In this document: positions 62,459-64,000 of the stretch, in pieces
Layout: each line of letters opens with the position of its first letter
Position numbering within the stretch: position 1 is the first letter of the stretch
Assembly (NCBI RefSeq): GCF_023516615.1
Contig: NZ_JAMGBF010000060.1
Location: forward strand, 1-64,000
DNA from: Streptomyces panaciradicis
GTDB lineage: Bacteria; Actinomycetota; Actinomycetes; Streptomycetales; Streptomycetaceae
Direction of reading: 5' to 3'
Length of the DNA stretch: 64,000 nt
Notes under the pieces: model-generated
What the model was told of the DNA's origin: nothing
The model's database searches: none
What the model saw: only the letters and a program-made list of their open reading frames with translations
Translations under genes and position numbers: made by a program

Positions 62459-64000
62459 ATGACATCCCGCGACTTCTCGCCTCGCCCCCGCACGGGCGTC
62501 GACCGTGCCCGCTCCGACGTCCTGGAGTTGGAGCAGCTCACCCATGAGCTGCGCACGCTGTCCGGCGGCACGCTGAGCCGGGTCACCCCCAACGGGCCCC
62601 GGTTCGCCGGCCGCCGGCTCATGCGCCAGGTCGGCCGCACCACCTTCACGTCCGCGCTGAAGCTCCCCGAGCGAGTCCTGGTCGCCCTCCTCGTCGCCGG
62701 CTGGGCTTCGTGTGCGGTCCTGTTCTGGCGGTGGTGGCTGCAGCCGGAGCACCGCATTTCGCTCACCGCGCTGGCCGTCAACAGTGTGCTGCTGGGCTAT
62801 CTGACGCTGCTTCCCGTGGCGTTCGTGGTCACCGTCCTGCGGTTGCGCCGCGTCAACCTCGACCTGCCCGTCCCTTCGCTGTCCGTGGCGTTCGTGGTGA
62901 CGAAGGCGCCCTCCGAGCCCTGGCCGGTGGCGCGCAAGACCCTTCTCGCCATGCTCGCCCAGCGCTACCCCCACCCCTACGACGTTTGGCTGTGCGACGA
63001 GGACCCGACGCCTGAGGTCGAAGCCTGGTGCCGCGCCCACGGCGTACGCCTGTCCACCCGGCGGGGGATCGCGGGCTACCACCGCCCGAGCTGGCCGCGC
63101 CGCACCCGCTGCAAGGAAGGGAACCTGGCCTTCTTCTACGACCGCCACGGATACGAGGACTACGAGGTGGTCGCCCAGCTGGACTGCGACCACGTGCCGG
63201 ATCCGACGTATCTGAGAGAAGTCGTACGGCCCTTCGCCGACCCGGCCATCGGATACGTGGCGGCACCCAGCATCTGCGACGCCAACGCGGACACCTCGTG
63301 GGCGGCACGCGGCAGACTGCACAGGGAAGGCGTCTTCCACGGCCCCTTCCAGCTCGGCCACAACGACGGCCTGGCCCCGTCCTGCATCGGCTCCCACTAC
63401 GCGGTGCGCACCGCCGCGCTGCGACAGATCGGCGGACTCGGCCCCGAACTGGCCGAGGACTTCTCCACCACCTTCCTGCTCAACTCGGCAGGCTGGCAGG
63501 GCGCCTTCGCCATCGAGGCGCGGGCGCACGGCGACGGGCCCGCCACCTTCTCTGCGATGATCACCCAGGAGTTCCAGTGGTCGCGCAGTCTGGTGGCGCT
63601 GATGCTGAATCTCTTCCCCCGCCATGTGAGTCGGCTCAGCTGGAAACTGCGGGTGCGCTTCGCCTTCGCCTTCAGCTATTACCCGCTGCTGGGACTGTCG
63701 ACGGCGGCGGCCCTGGTCCTGGCCCCCATCGCCGCCGTGACCGGGGTGCCGTGGGTCCGGGTCAACTACCCCTCCTTCCTGCTCCACTACTGGTCGATGT
63801 CCGTATGGCTGATGGCGCTGACCTGGTTCCTGCGCCGCCGCGGACTGCTGCGTCCCCGCAAGGTGCCGCTGATCAGCTGGGAGAACTGGCTTTTCGCTCT
63901 GGCCCGTTGGCCGTTCGTGGCCTGGGGAACCCTGGCGGCCGTATGGGTCACCCTCCGTCCGCGGAGCCTGACCTTCAAGGTCACCCCCAAGGCCCGGCAA
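62459..64000 (+). CDS. Cellulose-synthase-like GT2 glycosyltransferase (3' end outside window)
   Basis: The frame is open from ATG 62459 (GGAG seven bases upstream) to the window end: 514 residues, incomplete. Two N-terminal TM helices (RVLVALLVAGWASCAVLFWR; SVLLGYLTLLPVAFVVTVLR, approximate) precede a GT-A domain with the expected acidic motifs: CDEDP, the UDP-sugar/metal DxD in QLDCDHVPD (about 242), the base in LAEDFSTTF (about 333) and QEFQWSRS, a variant of QxxRW. At least three further TM helices follow (SYYPLLGLSTAAALVLAPIA; WSMSVWLMALTWFLRRR). Architecture matches processive membrane synthases that couple synthesis and export of a beta-glycan. Confidence 0.92.
   Translation, partial: MTSRDFSPRPRTGVDRARSDVLELEQLTHELRTLSGGTLSRVTPNGPRFAGRRLMRQVGRTTFTSALKLPERVLVALLVAGWASCAVLFWRWWLQPEHRISLTALAVNSVLLGYLTLLPVAFVVTVLRLRRVNLDLPVPSLSVAFVVTKAPSEPWPVARKTLLAMLAQRYPHPYDVWLCDEDPTPEVEAWCRAHGVRLSTRRGIAGYHRPSWPRRTRCKEGNLAFFYDRHGYEDYEVVAQLDCDHVPDPTYLREVVRPFADPAIGYVAAPSICDANADTSWAARGRLHREGVFHGPFQLGHNDGLAPSCIGSHYAVRTAALRQIGGLGPELAEDFSTTFLLNSAGWQGAFAIEARAHGDGPATFSAMITQEFQWSRSLVALMLNLFPRHVSRLSWKLRVRFAFAFSYYPLLGLSTAAALVLAPIAAVTGVPWVRVNYPSFLLHYWSMSVWLMALTWFLRRRGLLRPRKVPLISWENWLFALARWPFVAWGTLAAVWVTLRPRSLTFKVTPKARQ

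Noticed and set aside
62438..64000. 520-codon minus-strand open frame at the window end
   Set aside because: It is antisense to the GT2 frame on the plus strand, which has conserved TM helices and GT-A motifs. The minus-strand translation is Gly/Gln/Arg-rich without domains.
1..64000. tRNA, rRNA, CRISPR arrays, riboswitches
   Set aside because: No cloverleaf-like or CCA-ended segment, no regularly spaced repeats, and no known riboswitch core was noticed by reading. A dedicated tRNA or Rfam search could still change this.

Overview
The window is high-GC DNA with strong GC bias at third codon positions, many GTG/TTG starts and leaderless-looking genes. Its families (SARP/BTAD regulator, SpoIIE phosphatase with an ATPase domain, MmyB-type XRE regulators, DUF4328, HxlR/TetR pairs, S8 protease, IS5 debris) point to a Streptomyces or close actinomycete. 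The mixture of small regulator/enzyme pairs, degraded insertion sequences and gene fragments looks like an accessory chromosome region (arm or island). That placement is an inference. No rRNA, tRNA, CRISPR array or origin was seen.

Region 1 (0.3-5.8 kb): a tight minus-strand five-gene operon: GlxA-type AraC regulator, ThDP-dependent ALS-like enzyme, SRPBCC protein, KAS III-like enzyme with Asn at the catalytic-His position, and HisC-like aminotransferase. Genes overlap or abut. It looks like a compact small-molecule pathway I cannot assign, and is the best candidate here for an undescribed system.

Region 2 (6-11.7 kb): a decayed TetR gene, an unknown gene whose 3' end appears to lie in an IS5-type element, a small secreted peptide, a PPOX-fold protein coupled to a beta-lactamase-like serine hydrolase, and a SUKH (SMI1/KNR4) protein. 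Region 3 (11.8-16.6 kb): glpD with a TetR regulator, divergent from an alkyl-DHAP-synthase-like flavoenzyme and a diacylglycerol-kinase-like lipid kinase. Together they form a glycerol-phosphate/possible ether-lipid module.

Region 4 (17-31.4 kb): serial enzyme/regulator pairs (DHFR-like reductase, TetR/NTF2-like, CMD/HxlR, quinone reductase/XRE, AKR/XRE, SDR/MerR, SARP, alpha/beta hydrolase). Several have clear operator palindromes. Region 5 (31.4-46.7 kb): secreted S8 protease with an excellent terminator, SpoIIE phosphatase, AraC/O-methyltransferase pair, membrane protein, MscL with a zinc-ribbon tail, secreted YpfJ-type metallopeptidase, and remnants (RICIN, GNAT, Y-family polymerase).

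Region 6 (46.8-60.7 kb): barstar-like protein, SDR/TetR pair with a paired operator, MFS exporter with a palindromic operator but no local regulator, and a broken Rhs toxin whose C-terminus is a HExxH metallopeptidase-like domain, followed by an overlapping intact zinc-ribbon gene (putative immunity). Then come a large secreted FG-GAP protein and a Doc-like toxin/antitoxin pair. Region 7 (61.4-64 kb): a UDP-glucuronate-decarboxylase-like epimerase and a cellulose-synthase-like GT2 running off the window, probably making an exopolysaccharide. At least nine decayed IS fragments are scattered through the window.
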